From Tillus elongatus (taxonomy: Eukaryota > Arthropoda > Insecta > Coleoptera > Cleridae), in NCBI GenBank assembly GCA_964006375.1, contig OZ023269.1, positions 131,968,309 to 132,032,308 of the forward strand: DNA of 64,000 bases, given 5' to 3'. The position numbers were made by a program, and so were the translations under genes. A model generated the notes under the pieces. It did no database searches. It was not told the DNA's origin and saw only the letters and a list, made by a program, of their open reading frames with translations. This document shows positions 44,803 through 57,355 of this stretch, piece after piece; position 1 is the first letter of the stretch, and each line of letters begins with the position of its first letter.

Positions 44803-45923
44803 GATTTTGAAGCTTTTTTCCCCCTCAGGGCTCGTCCGCGGCCTTACCGCCCCGATAGCACTGCAACTTTTGGTTGATTGTGCATACCCTTAGTCTTACT
44901 CCACCTATTCCAAAATCACTGTGCCTTGAACTAGTCTGCACAGCGATTGGTATGGTGAAGTTTTATATTGCTCTGTCTCCGGTCTAGACTGACCGTAAAT
45001 CAGTTGTCTTTTGCGGTCCAGAGCTTTACACTCGCACAAGATGTGCTGGGCTGGTTCCTCCCCCTCGCCGCAGAGTCTGCATGCGAGGTCCCCTTCGTAC
45101 CGCCCCATTTTATGGAGGTGTTTCTTGACGGCCATGTGCCCCGTCAAGAGACCTGTTGTGTTTCTGAGCTGTCCTCTGATAAGATTTAGCAGCTCCACAG
45201 CTCTCTTTGAACTGGGTCCGTCAATTATTGACTTCCCATGTCTGAGCCCTGGACAGTCCGCCCAGTACACCTTGTGTTGGTTTCTGACCCAGGACTTAAT
45301 GGCTCCCCTAGCAGTGCTCTTTGACACGCCCAGAGCCGGTTCTGGTCCGATAAATGGTTCTGCTGACCCTCTCTTCGCGAAACTGTCAGCTTCTTCATTG
45401 CCTTTGACCCCCGAGTGACCCGGCACCCAGATGAGGGTCACCTCATTCTGCCCAGCCAGGTCGCTCGTCTTGTCTCGGCACTCACTCACCAGCCAGGAAT
45501 TTACCCGTGGGCTACTTAGTGCCTTAAGGGCTGCCTGGCTGTCTGTGGCTATGAGGATCCGCTTGTTGGTGTAGCCCCTCCTCTTGTTCTCCCGCACACA
45601 GTGCAGTATGGCGTACATCTCGGTCTGAAACACCGTTGCATGGGCTCCGAGGGAAATACTATGACTTACCCTCGGTCCTTCCGAGTAAACACCTGCCCCC
45701 GTCCCACGCTCCCCGCCGGATCCGTCCGTGAACCAGACGAGCGCGTCCCGTGGTATGCCCGGCGTCTCCTCCCGCCATGCCTCGCGGTCGGGGATTTCCA
45801 CTGTAAAGTTGTTTTCCCTGCACATTCGCGAGCTCGCGAAGTCTGACCTCATTGCAAGGATGGACTCCTTCACGATCCCCTGAATTTTGTAGTGGCCCCT
45901 GAAGCCTGGGATTTTGAAGCTTT
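44803..45923 (-). mobile_element. LINE family B copy B3 with 14-bp target duplication
   Basis: The insert 44817-45909 is flanked by GATTTTGAAGCTTT at 44803-44816 and 45910-45923, a perfect 14-bp target duplication. The 3' end is at the left (CCCTCAGGGCTCGTCCGCG). It lies in the large DHCR24 intron, transcribed in the same direction as the gene. Confidence 0.95.
44905..45909 (-). pseudogene. LINE B ORF2 RNase H and C-terminal part (copy B3)
   Basis: 5'-truncated ORF2 beginning just before GHYKIQGIVKESI. It is open through the RNase H domain (TDGSGGERGTGAGV, DSQAALKAL, WVPGHSGVKGNEEADSFA) and the knuckle CRLCGEGEEPAQHILCEC. The frame is undamaged to ILE, then a stop replaces the usual final EWVE. 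It has a tyrosine codon where B2 has a stop. No RT is present, so it cannot act alone. Confidence 0.9.
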
Positions 45924-47381
45924 GAGAAACATTATAAAACAGATATAAAGTCCAGTTTTAAATTACAAACTATATTATATCTTTAAACTGCTGCGAAAAC
46001 ATTGCAGAAAGGGTATATTTCAAATGAATTTTCCGAAATTATTATATGTTGAAGAAACCCCACTGCTTTCATATCTTACCCGTCGTTGTTTATATTCAGA
46101 AACCTTCTACCTGTACTTGATCCGTTTAGGAGATTCCGATTATATTAGGTTTTTGGTGCCCGTTTATTCATTACTCTCTTTTAAATCGATAATGGAGCAA
46201 CTTTAGTATATGCACAGTTATTTTACGCCTAAGTACTACGAGGTAATTGGTTTCTTTCATTATTGATGTTTTTTTATGTACTTATATAAGTATTCTTCAA
46301 GAATCAAGGACAGAGTTCTCTAACAAATATACCTTTCGCGTAACTTTCGATAGTTTTTAGTTCAGTTCGATTCAAAAATACAGCTAAAGTTCGTTCATTC
46401 GTCCTTTCCAGTTCTTTCTAATAGTTACTTCACAGAGTTCATCCAAAATAGAAAAGTTTATTAGAAACAGTTCACTGTAGTGCAAAACAGTATTATTCTA
46501 TGCTCTAATTTCTCCAGTTCTTTTGTGAGATCGAACGTTACAAAGCATATATCATGTGTTCAATCAAAACATTTCTTTCTTAAGTACCGATTCAAGAAAT
46601 AATGATGTTTATTTGGTTGTAAATTCCTAGTTTGTATTGATGCTTATTTAGTTAAATATTGCAAAAAAGAAGTTTTTTTTAAAAACTTGTTTTGGCCTCG
46701 AGGAAAGCTCTTTTAGCCACGGTCACTCCAGGTCAACAACTAGTGCTTCAGCCCCCTACTATAATACGATGTTTTACATAAAAAAAACAAACAAAAGCGA
46801 TTCTCTATGCTATCGTTTACTAAGCTCAGCAAACAAACCCTCAAATTTCCTTTACTTCATATAAACCAATAACTTACGAAGAAAGACTATGCCCATCATA
46901 CTTTACATTTTGTTTTTGTGGGTAAGGTGTATGTGTTTAAATCTTCTTAACTACGATTATAATTAAGGAAAAAAGACATGGGATCACAAACTTCACGCCT
47001 AGGGATCCACCAAGGCGACTTTATTTAAGACAAACTAGACTGAACCACGGTAAAGATGGGTTAGACACAGGGACAGATAAAAGGAAACTATAACTAAATG
47101 ACTGTTAACTATAATGTCAATTGCTTTAACAAAATTACTTTAAAAACAAAACAAAATTTTATCTCTTTTTAAGATGAGCTAAAAGAAGGGTTTAATGCAA
47201 ATGATATTCCTTGATTGTTTATTTTTCTCTAAAAGTGAAGGCAATAGCTGAAACTTAGAAGTTGGTGACTAGAAAAATAAAACTTATTAATTTGGTACGT
47301 CAAAATTCAAATTAATGTCATTATGAAGATCTTCGTATCAATTTTTAGAGTTGTGCTGTCAAAATGACAGCAGCAGTCCAA
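45924..47381. other. DHCR24 intron sequence, mostly unassigned
   Basis: 45924-46040 resembles a decayed long-form segment of the hairpin/TA family (GAATTTTCCGAAATTATT). The rest is AT-rich with no supported feature. Confidence 0.45.
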
Positions 47382-47490
47382 GTCTGGACGCAGAAAGTGC
47401 GTTATGGTAATGAATTCTAAAAAAATTTTTAATAGCAAATGTCTCTTGGTTTTTTAATGAAAGCAGGCATCAAATATGGCTAAATATTTT
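47382..47490. repeat. TIR-MITE end, truncated
   Basis: GTCTGGACGCAGAAAGTGCG, then GTTATGGTAATGAATTC and AAAGCAGGCATCAAATATGG, in the order of M2. Only one end is present. Confidence 0.7.
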
Positions 47491-48103
47491 GTGCACACAA
47501 TTTTGCTAAAAGAATATATAAAAATCAAATTATATACCTAATCTTAATTAAAATTGGAAATAAAATAATTTGTTTGCAGGAAAAGCCATTACAACATTAT
47601 TTTCGACGATTTTCCTTTAAAAAATGATCCATTCTCAACAAACGTAACCTTTACTGGTGTCCGATTAGGTCGTTATGTGTTATAATAGTAGGTGAGGCAG
47701 TTATAAAATATTTTAAGGGACCTTTGTTTGCTATTCCTGCGGCATTTCCGCCGGTATCTTGGGTATTATTCAACCAGGTAAACGGTAAATAGGGGAATGA
47801 GTCAACTTGAGTCACACACATATAATTTCTTTACCCTGACAAATTATCGAATTATACCAGGGCCACTCTTTAAATATACTAAAATAAAAGTAACTTTTAG
47901 TGTCGAAAATCTTTAAGCTTGTGTTTGCCAGCTATAATTTAGAAATAATAATATTAAAACGTTATTTCTTTACAATTATGTTTCCTTCAAATATTTTCCA
48001 AGAAAATGATTTTGTCTCAGAATAAAAGACACAGCAAGAAGTGAATTTACCATCAGACTTGCAGGGGGTGAAGTGGGCGACCCTGTCGTACATACCACAA
48101 TGT
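47491..48103. other. AT-rich intron sequence, nothing recognised
   Basis: No supported feature. Confidence 0.5.
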
Positions 48104-48305
48104 TCTAGGAGGCTGACTACTATGGCCGTATTACTTTATAGGTGTGTTCTCCGTGTAATTAGAATACCACACTCACGAGCTCTAATTAGAGCGAAACCGG
48201 TCTGCGGTTCTAATTATGGTGAGAATACATCTAGCCTTACATACATTGTCCCTATATTAGGGAAGCAATGGGCCAGGGCTGACAATTTACAAAATTGTTA
48301 GTTGT
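48104..48305 (-). repeat. Dispersed repeat R, copy R5
   Basis: GAGCTCTAATTAGAGCGAAA and CCGGTCTGCGGTTCTAATTA, then CAGGGCTGACAATTTAC and TTGTTAGTTG at its end, in the order of R3. LINE A5 follows within 10 bp. Confidence 0.8.
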
Positions 48306-48313
48306 TTTTTTTA

Positions 48314-48633
48314 AATTTGAACAACACACCACGAGGGGTTACAGCCTAAATACTATCGTACCGTGGGTGTCGACAAGGAGGAAAGAGGCAACTTGTTAAT
48401 TCTGGACTTGGAGGTTTGGAGGTTTGGGGGAGAAGGAAAAACATGTGCCGGCAAAGAATTCCACAACTTGGAAGTCCTCGAGAGAAAAGAGCGAGCGTAA
48501 GATGTTCTATGTCTGGTGACCTGGACAGTAAAAGGGTGAATTCGCTCTGTTCCCCTGGCAGATCTGTTGAGGGCAGCAGGTGGAGAAACTATGAAAGAAA
48601 ACTCTTTTGAGTAGTGCCTGTGCAGATATCTAT

Positions 48634-48676
<43 letters not shown>

Positions 48677-48879
48677 CACCAACGGCACGTCGGTGGGCAA
48701 GGGATGTCAGCCTTTGGGTGAGGGTAGGGTCACCGATGAGACGTATAGCTCTCTTCTGAATAGAGTCCAGGATAGCGAGTGTAGAAGCGGCAGCAGCACC
48801 CCAGATGTGGGAACAGTATTCGAGCTTTGGCCTTATTTGTGAAGTATATAAGGTATAGAGATTAGCTGGTGAAAAGTAT
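48314..48879 (-). pseudogene. LINE family A fragment A5 (3' end), 5'-truncated
   Basis: Matches 43427-43970 of A1 on the opposite strand: FHQLISIP region and SQIRPK-type RT tail, down to the GTTGTTCAAATTT 3' end. A 38-bp GA array (48637-48674) has grown out of the CTCTCTCT codons of the ORF and shifts the frame. It sits in the DHCR24 intron. Confidence 0.9.
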
Positions 48880-49650
<771 letters not shown>

Positions 49651-50002
49651 TAGTGCGTTTTGGAATGCAAACATCTAATAATGAAGTTTATTGTCATATT
49701 TGTCACTGACTTGATTCACTCTAAACTGTTGGACCATCTCTTGGACTTGACTTGGATAATATCGTTGCTAACATCCACAAAGATGTCTTATTGTACACAA
49801 CGCCGAACAATAAAGTCCCTTCTCTCTGAATCAGAAAGAAAAGCCATTTACGATTTACTTGGAAACACTTCCTTTAGAGATAGATACACTTCCGCTAGAT
49901 CAAGGATAGGATATAATAATAATAAGAACTTTAGTCACCATCAAAAGCTACAAGTAATGTCAAAAAACAGCAAAAAACAGTCACAAGTGTCCAATTAATA
50001 CT

Positions 50003-50005
<3 letters not shown>
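49651..50005 (+). other. Unidentified 112-codon open frame
   Basis: Frame 49660-49998 includes YCTQRRTIKSLLSESERKAI and YDLLGNTSFRDRYTSARSRI. Composition looks more protein-like than its neighbours, but I recognise no domain and no start or splice context. It may be transposon debris. Confidence 0.2.

Positions 50006-50089
<84 letters not shown>
50006..50089. repeat. (TA)n microsatellite
   Basis: 84 bp of TA, not within a recognised hairpin repeat. Confidence 0.95.
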
Positions 50090-50091
<2 letters not shown>

Positions 50092-50153
50092 ATAAAGACA
50101 TTAAACGTTAACGAGTCAACTAAAGCATATTAAAACTTTTTAAAAACTTTTAA

Positions 50154-50350
50154 GAGAGTTTATCTTAAGACTAGATGCATTCTCGCAACAATTAGAACCG
50201 TAGACCGGTTTCGCTCTAATTAGAGCTCTTCAGTACGGCATACTAATTGTAGCAAAAATGCACCAAAAATAACACGGCTATCGTATAGCCAGTCTTAAAA
50301 CACTAAGTGAGTGGTGAACTAGGTGGCGACACGTTCACCACTCACTTAGA
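50154..50350 (+). repeat. Dispersed repeat R, copy R6
   Basis: CTAGATGCATTCTCGCAAC, GGTTTCGCTCTAATTAGAGC, CAGTACGGCATACTAATTG, then AACACTAAGTGAGTGGTGAA. A short inverted repeat (CACTAAGTGAGTGGTGAAC with GTTCACCACTCACTTAG) closes its right part. Confidence 0.8.
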
Positions 50351-51086
50351 GTTTATCTTGTTTTTATTATTTGCGTGAAAAACTTCCAATGTTAGGTTAA
50401 TTAGAATATTTTCTATGGCTCATTTTCACAGTTTACCTACTGAAGGTAAATCAAATTTTATGAAAATTCGCGACTATTATAATGCATTCGATATGTGAAA
50501 ACTTTTATCGACGGACACACAGGCCAAGTAGATGTACCGAAGTAAGATTATATTAAACAGATCGAACAAAAAGTAGTGAAAGAAAAGTCAGGAACTTCCT
50601 GGGTCTCTACAATAATGAATGCGGAAGGAACATTAGGAGCTTTTATCCTAGTAAAATGAAATGTTTTGTTGGTTAACTCATTTATATCCTGCCCTGTCCT
50701 ATCTTGCGCAATCAACTTGACATATTAGGGAATGCTGCTAAAAAGTTAACGAATAGGTGATGAAACGGAAACGCTTATCTATTATTCACATTAAATTTTT
50801 TGCCCTGCCCATTTCCCTGCACCTAACAAATTACCCTAAGCGATAAATTAGATACAAAACGAAATACGCATGCCCATAAATGAATCTTTAATTAATGTGC
50901 ATTTCTGCTTCCGTAAGAGATATAATCTATGAGTGTGTGTGTGTGTGTGTGTGTGGATAAATAAGGATCACCTTTGAAGCGTTGTCCATTAGTTTCAGAC
51001 TTTTGAAACTACATTGAAACATTAAAAAACTGCTTTAAAAGCATGTAGAGTTCTATTTCCTTTTCGAAAATAAAATTTGCCAGGCC
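50351..51086. other. AT-rich intron sequence
   Basis: A (GT)n run at 50934-50953 and nothing else I can support. Confidence 0.5.
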
Positions 51087-51195
51087 TTTTAGTGAATTTT
51101 CTTTAAAAAATTCGCTAATGAGGAGATCCCCACACAATGAGCGCGAACTAGGCCTCCTAGAACCCATATCCAGGGTCAGTTTCAGTTTTTATATG

Positions 51196-51283
<88 letters not shown>
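51087..51283 (+). repeat. Hairpin/TA repeat, copy H16 (hairpin to TA array)
   Basis: Hairpin TTAGTGAATTTTCTTTAAAA, AATGAGGAGATCCCC with a deletion of the CGACTTTTG segment, CCTAGAACCCATATCCAGGG, then TA array 51199-51283. Confidence 0.85.
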
Positions 51284-51285
<2 letters not shown>

Positions 51286-51512
51286 GAAACAAAACAAAAC
51301 GTCAAAATTGATAATTAAGGTAGGAGTACGAAGATGAGTTAAAAATACGACACAAAATTGCTGACAGCACCCAAATCTATGTATAAGTTGTTATTTTCCT
51401 TCACTTCGTTCAAATATGAGCAAAAAATCCATTGTAAATAAAAATTGTTTGGTGTAAATAGAAAATACGTTATACAATTAACATACTACTGGATATACCT
51501 GCTAGTCTGCCA

Positions 51513-51600
51513 AGTCGAGCGTGGTCGAGTCGGCTAAGCCCTGTACATCCGATAGTCAAGTCCTACATGACGCGTTCTAATCCTAGTTGGTGACTTTTTA
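51513..51600 (+). other. tRNA-like sequence, possible SINE head
   Basis: GTGGTCGAGTCGGCTAAGCC resembles an A box/D arm and GCGTTCTAATCCTAG resembles a B box/T arm, about 45 bp apart as in tRNAs with a long variable arm. The B box has one mismatch to consensus and I cannot draw a clean cloverleaf, so it is not called a tRNA gene. Confidence 0.3.
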
Positions 51601-51724
51601 TGAATTTTTTTAGTCCCGTTTAACTTTACCGTTATCTGATCAGATTGTTGTTATTCCGATGAATTTTTTAGCGAGTTTTTGTATAAAAACTAATTTAATA
51701 AAGAGGAGATGAAAACTTTTAAGA

Positions 51725-52528
51725 TTTAATTATTTAATTAATAGGAAAACTGGCCCAGGTTTTCGCGGAAAATTTTGTGTTTTTCTTTCGAGAAAAATTT
51801 ATGTACCCGGAAATAACAAAGTAAGGCCAACCAGATTTGGTACGCTTGTTTGTATTATAAAGGGTGAACCATTGACCAAAATTTAGGACTGTCGGTTTAT
51901 AGACGAAAAAGTTATAGGCATTTAAAGAAAAAAAACTTTTCCTCAAAACGTCAAAGTCGCGATTTGAAACGTCAAAATTGGCAACATTTAGGCAATGAAC
52001 CTGAAAGAAATACGGATTATGTAAAGGGTGTTCTGCAAACCCTTAAGATTCAGCTTCAACCATCATTGCTCTTCTAACATATAAAATATTTCCAGAAAAT
52101 TCATTTCCAATAGACCCTTTATCTTATGCTTTGGCAGTAATTTTAGTGAAGTATATGGTTTAAGGGTCTATAATTTTATATAAAAGCTAATTTTCGTAGA
52201 AGAAATTCGTTAATGAGGAGACCGCGACTTTTCAGTTCTAAAAAATTCTTCAAATGAGCGCAAACTAGGCCCCGGGTTTACTTTCTGTTTACATATATAC
52301 AGGGTGACGCATTTCTACGGTAAAGCCCAATATAATTGTTATTATGCAAGATACGAGAAAAACTTGCATAAGTTACGTATAGGTGTCTTGAGCTGCATCT
52401 TATAAAATTATTTTGACAGTCAGAGGGTGGCCCATAAGCCGTTGGTGATACCTACAATTTTTTTTGAACATTCCTTATTGCATTTTTGCATTTTTCATCG
52501 AAATATTTTGTATGTTTGTAAAAGAAAT
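51725..52528 (+). repeat. Hairpin/TA repeat, copy H17, long form joined to MITE M3
   Basis: Block with GGAAATAACAAAGTAAGGCC, long form GTCAAAGTCGCGATTTGAAA, hairpin AATTTTCGTAGAAGAAATTC (52194-52214), GAGGAGACCGCGACTTTTC, then a linker from TATATACAGGGTGACGC (52296) that leads into M3. It is the inverted counterpart of 39730-40505. Confidence 0.8.
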
Positions 52529-52836
52529 CGAGACGCAGTAAGTGCGTTTTGGTAGCGAATTTTCATTAAATGCTTCAAAATTCAATAACTAAATTTGCTA
52601 TTAACCTAAGATTCGTCGGCTAAGAAACGAGTTTTCTCGGAAATATTTTAAGACTATTTTCGGAAAATTTTTGTAGATTTTAACCTATAAGTTATTTTGA
52701 TAAAGTATGACACATTGTTTCCACTATAGAGGTTATACCTGTGACCAAATTGATGACTGCTTGCATTAAAGAGGCATATTTGCTATTAAAGCATTGTTAT
52801 GAAAATTCACTTACATAACGCACTTGCTGCGTCCAG
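52529..52836. mobile_element. MITE with TIRs (GGACGCAGC family), copy M3, 308 bp
   Basis: Left end CGAGACGCAGTAAGTGCG; right end CATAACGCACTTGCTGCG. Core shared with M2 in the opposite orientation. Confidence 0.88.
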
Positions 52837-52874
52837 ATTTTTTGAAGTGCATTGTAAACTGTGATTAAGCTTTC

Positions 52875-53910
52875 AGTGTTCAGTGTATACTTTAGCTGTA
52901 GTAGAACAAAAACGCTTTCTTCAAGCTCCGACAAATGTACCCAACGTGCTCATCCCATCGCAATTCCTGATCAATCAAGACTCCAAGAAATCTTGTGGAT
53001 TTAGTGGAACCAACCTCAATGCCATTCGCCGTGAGGCTATTTGGAAAGGGTAAAATAGATAATCAGTCAAAGCGCATCAATACAGTCTTGGAATTGTTTA
53101 CAAACAACTTATTTGTCCAACACCAATACAACAAGTCAGGGTATGCAATGCGCAACTTCGCTTGCAGAGTCTCAACATCATCATCCACAACCACCAGAGT
53201 AATATCATCAGCAACAGTGCTCCAAATTCATATAATATAAAAGATGGTAAGTCATTTACGAATAAAATAAAGATTAAGGGATCAAGGACTAATCCCTGAG
53301 GTATCCCATAGTCCATACATTGCTCGTTTGAATCATGGCCAGCAACATATACATACATTCTTGTCCCCCCAAGGTAAGACATCAACCAACCCAACACTCG
53401 TCCCCTTAATCCAAGGGCGCTAAGTTTGCTGGCGATAAATTTTAAGCCAAGCCAATCAAAGGCCTTGGACAGGTCAACAAAAAGTACCGCCGCATGCCTA
53501 CCAGGATCAGCATTGCCAGAAACAAATTCCAGGAAACTAACAGCGACACTCTCCGTCGACCTACCCGAACGAAAACCATGCTGGGAGTCAGTCAGTAGAT
53601 CATTTTCTATCAGAAAGGACATGACCCTATCATAAACCACCCTCTCAACAATATTCGACAGAACACTGGGAATGGCCAGAGGCCTGTAATTCTGTACGGA
53701 AAGAGGATCACCATTTTAAAAAAATAATATAACTTTGCTTATCTGGAAACTGCTTCAGCACTATTGATTTATTTACTAGAAAAGCAAGTGGTTCACTGAT
53801 AAACTCACAAATCATCTTTATGATCTTAGTCGACAGACAAGCGTGTCCGACCGAGTTAGTTTTTGTAAGTGCCCTAATTATGTAGAAGAAGTGACACTAG
53901 CGTTTCGAGG
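52875..53910 (-). pseudogene. LINE family D reverse transcriptase fragment
   Basis: Minus strand. From about 53700 it reads LSVQNYRPLAIPSVLSNIVE and VVYDRVMSFLIENDLLTDSQ, then HGFRSGRSTESVAVSFLEFV, FVDLSKAFDWLGLKFIASKL (first Asp) and YGIPQGLVLDPLIFILFVND. The YADD box is replaced by out-of-frame sequence after FILYEF. Further down, IDQELRWDEHVGYICRSLKK and AFLFYY give the post-YADD region in another frame. It is a third Jockey/CR1-type family, with both ends missing. It adjoins MITE M3. Confidence 0.85.
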
Positions 53911-54959
53911 CAAAGAAGGAAAATTTTAGCGAATTTTCGTAGAAATCATTGTTTCTGGTTTGTATTTTATTTTTATTACCTGCTGAGAAGATTGATCCGA
54001 CCACGCTTCATATATTTTTCGATTTCTTCTCCATTTCTTTACATGCATACTTCTTTTACTTTCCAACATTTTCGTCTGATCATATTTTCAATTCATTTAT
54101 GTTTAATGCATTTCTCCTCATTTTAACTATTTGTGCATTTGTTACGTTATCGCATTAACTGTTGTATTTCTGGTGTAGTTCAGGGTTTTGTTGGTTATTG
54201 TTTTTATTGCCCAAGAACTGACATTATTAAATCAAACTTAATTAAAGTTAGGTACTTGATATCATTTTTAATTTCTGCTTAGAATTGATATTACTTTCTT
54301 GCATTTAGGAAGAACAGTTCTTTAAAAAAATTCTCATAAACTGTTAAAACCAGACAATTTTAAAAGGATTCTCTTCTAAACATTTTCATCGAAATAATAC
54401 CACTACTTACTTATGGGCCAACACTATAATTAGAAAAATGTGTTGCTTAGTTGTGAATGAACCTTTTAATATATTTTACAGTTAAAATAAAAAATGTAAA
54501 TAAAAACCACAGAAAAAAGAAAAAATAATGACAGGTTAGCGTTAACGAATACAAATGGCCAGTACGGTATTAATTAATGCAATTTCACACAGTAATTAGT
54601 TGTGATAGCCATTGAAACATAAAACAAAATGCAATTAGCATTAGTTCACCGTGTTCAACCAGTATTAAACACTTCCCATGAATATTTAATAAATATTGGT
54701 ACAGTATGCCTAATACACGTCGTTTCATTAATTAGAAACAATATACGTAACGGTAAACATACTTTATTTTCACTGATGATGTAAAATAAATTGGAGTACT
54801 CTAATCTATGTTATAAAAGTAATTTTAATTGCAAAAAAATGTTTTCTTACCACATACAAACTTTGTGACTATTTCCCTGGATTCACTATTGGTTTTCTTT
54901 TCTGTAAATGAGGAAGGCAGCCAGCGCGTAAGCTAACTGGAGCAAGTGGCTCTTCCAAA
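53911..54959. other. AT-rich intron sequence, nothing recognised
   Basis: No supported feature. Confidence 0.5.
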
Positions 54960-55252
54960 TTCTAGATGTTCTTCAACGTTTCTGTAACCAGTTTTGTTGC
55001 TTGATAGCACCCGCAGACGCAATAAAATTGAATTATACGAAATCATGACAACTACCAATAAAGATGTGTTGCTATGTGATGATGTTTTGATCAAAAAATT
55101 ATTTAACAATAAAATAAAATAATATTTTTTTGATCAAAACATCATAACATAGCAACAGCTCTTTATTTGTAGTTGTCATGATTTCGTATTAATTCAATTT
55201 TCTTCTGACAATCAGCGAAACCGGTTACAGAAACGTTGAAGAACATCTAGAG
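54960..55252. mobile_element. Foldback element, arms of about 130-145 bp
   Basis: The left arm 54960-55104 starts TCTAGATGTTCTTCAACG and ends TTTTGATCAAAAAATTATT. The complement of 55123-55252 matches it at roughly nine positions in ten, with a diverged patch where the left has CACCCGCAGACGC. The loop is under 20 bp. No ORF. The transcript of the DHCR24 intron through it could form a long hairpin. Confidence 0.9.
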
Positions 55253-55272
55253 TTTGCTTGAGGCATTTAGGT

Positions 55273-57350
55273 AGGTGGTAGTGGACTTTTCCTTTACGTG
55301 ATAGTAAAGGAGTTTTTTCACGCCCGAGGAGGTACCACCCCTTACATCAAGGGGCCGGTGAAGTCCCAACGGACGTTTCCGGTTCTGGTGTATGACTCGG
55401 TTTCCCTTATAAGCAAAAATGATGATGGCCCCTCCTTGTACAAAATATTTCGGAGATAAAATACCCCTCTATTCAGATCTCCGGGAGAGGGATGTGCAGG
55501 GGACACCGGCATCAAGATTTAACATATCCTTCTCGAATATATGTAGCCTAATTCTAATCTGAACTCTATCCACCATTTCCTCCAGGCTCATAGGCCCCAA
55601 CTCCTCTTCCTCACCGAAACGCAAATCAGTGCCAAAGCAGCCACTAATCACCGTAATTTCCCGGGGTATGAGCTCCTTACTTCCTTTATATTGAATTGAG
55701 GCGTGTGCGCATACGTCCGTAGCAATCTACCCTGCATCAGACTCCCCAATTTAGAAGCTGGAAGAAAAGACATACTTTGGATTAAGCTTTCTCTCTCTCT
55801 CTCTCTCTCTCAGGGCTGCAACTAAATTTATCTGTTGCATTTACCGGTCACCTTCTGACAACAGCTTTGTCCAGCTCTTCGACTAACTTTCTGAAAAAAC
55901 CGACCATGTGATATCTGAATATCCTTCCTCCGAGGTCACTATTCTTGGCGACTTCAATGTCCATAATAAGGAATGGCTAGGATCTTCAAAAACCACAAGC
56001 AAGAGCAGCGGAGGCCTTTGCAATCAGCAATTCTTTAGCCAATATGGTTCAGCAACCTACTTACTTTCCTCGCATCCCAACACACATCTCAAATCCCTTG
56101 GATCTCCTTCTTACTACAAAACCTAAATGCTATAAGACATCAGTCACCGCCTCCTTGGTCGCTCAGACCACGGCGTGGTCACTGCTTCCTGCGCAATGCA
56201 ACCCGAGGTCACACAATCATCACACCCACGTATCGTTTGGCACTACAACTCCGCGAACTGGGAAGAAATGCGGGATTACTTTTCCTCATTTCCATGGGCG
56301 TCTGTCTGCTTCTCTCATCCTGACCCCTCTGATATCTCACAAAACGTCACCGAAATTATTCAAGCTGGCATGGAATTATTTATTCCACGTACACAGAAAA
56401 CCTCTTCAGCCACTCAAAAGCCCTGGTTCTCTAAATCCTGTACAAGGCTAGATTTGAAAAGGTCAAAGCTCACAAAACGCTTCTACACAATCCCAGTCAA
56501 GAAAACCGTCAAGTATTTAACGACGCAAGAAACCGCTATGTCCGCATTCTTTCTGAGGCAAAAAACTCGTTTAATAACCACATCAAAAACAAAGTCCTCT
56601 CAAGCTCCAGCGGCAGCAAACCATTCTGGACTCTTGCCAAATCTATCTTGTTTCAGGGGATGAAATCGTTTCTACCGCCCTGGGGAAGGCTGAACTATTT
56701 GCCTCTTTGTTCGCCGGTAATTCTACTCTCAACCCACCTCCAAATGTTCAACCACCAACAGTCCCCAATGTCCCGCATAAAATGACTGATATCATTTTCA
56801 AAACTAAAAAGGTACGAAATATGCTTTCTTCTCTTAATACCAGGAAAGCTTCTGGCCTTGATAAGACTGTCCTCAAAAACTGCGCACCAGAACTTGCTCA
56901 TCTCCTGACTTGTCTGTTTCAGACATCTTACAATGGAGGCATATTCCCTAGTAACTGGAAAACTGCTTGAGTACAACCCCTCCCCAAGAAAAGATCAAAA
57001 GTGCTTCCTAGCAACTACAGGCCAATTTATCTCCTTCAGTCGTCTTTAAAGTGATTGAAAAGTATATAAACACCGAATTGCTAAAGTTTCTTAAAAACAA
57101 AGTCTAATCCACGACAGGCAGTATGGATTCCATCAGCGCAGATCAACTGCCGACCTCCTTTCCTTTGTCACCCATTCTTGGAACCAGCCTATGAAACTAC
57201 ACGGTGAATCTCAGATTGTCGCTCTAGACATATCCAAAGTATTAGACCAGGTCTGGCACGCAGCGCTGCTTAATAAACTTCCGGCCTATGGCCTACCACG
57301 GTACGATAGTATTTAGGCTGTAAGCCCTCGTGGTGTGTTGTTGAAATATA
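55273..57350 (+). pseudogene. LINE family A copy A2, full-ended but internally deleted
   Basis: Starts and ends like A1 (GGTGGTAGTGG...; GTGGTGTGTTGTTGAAAT). The ORF is broken by many small indels: 55562, 55800 (CT expansion 55790-55811), 56000 and 56440. Surviving blocks are VTILGDFNVHNKEWLGSSK, YNSANWEEMRDYFSSFPW and MLSSLNTRKASGLDKTVLK. Near 56647 about 70 bp are missing relative to A1. At 57296-57300 it jumps from the KLPAYGLPR codons to the last 20 bases of the ORF, a deletion of about 1.04 kb with CCAC/CACGG microhomology. Dead copy in the DHCR24 intron. Confidence 0.93.
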
Positions 57351-57355
57351 AAAAT

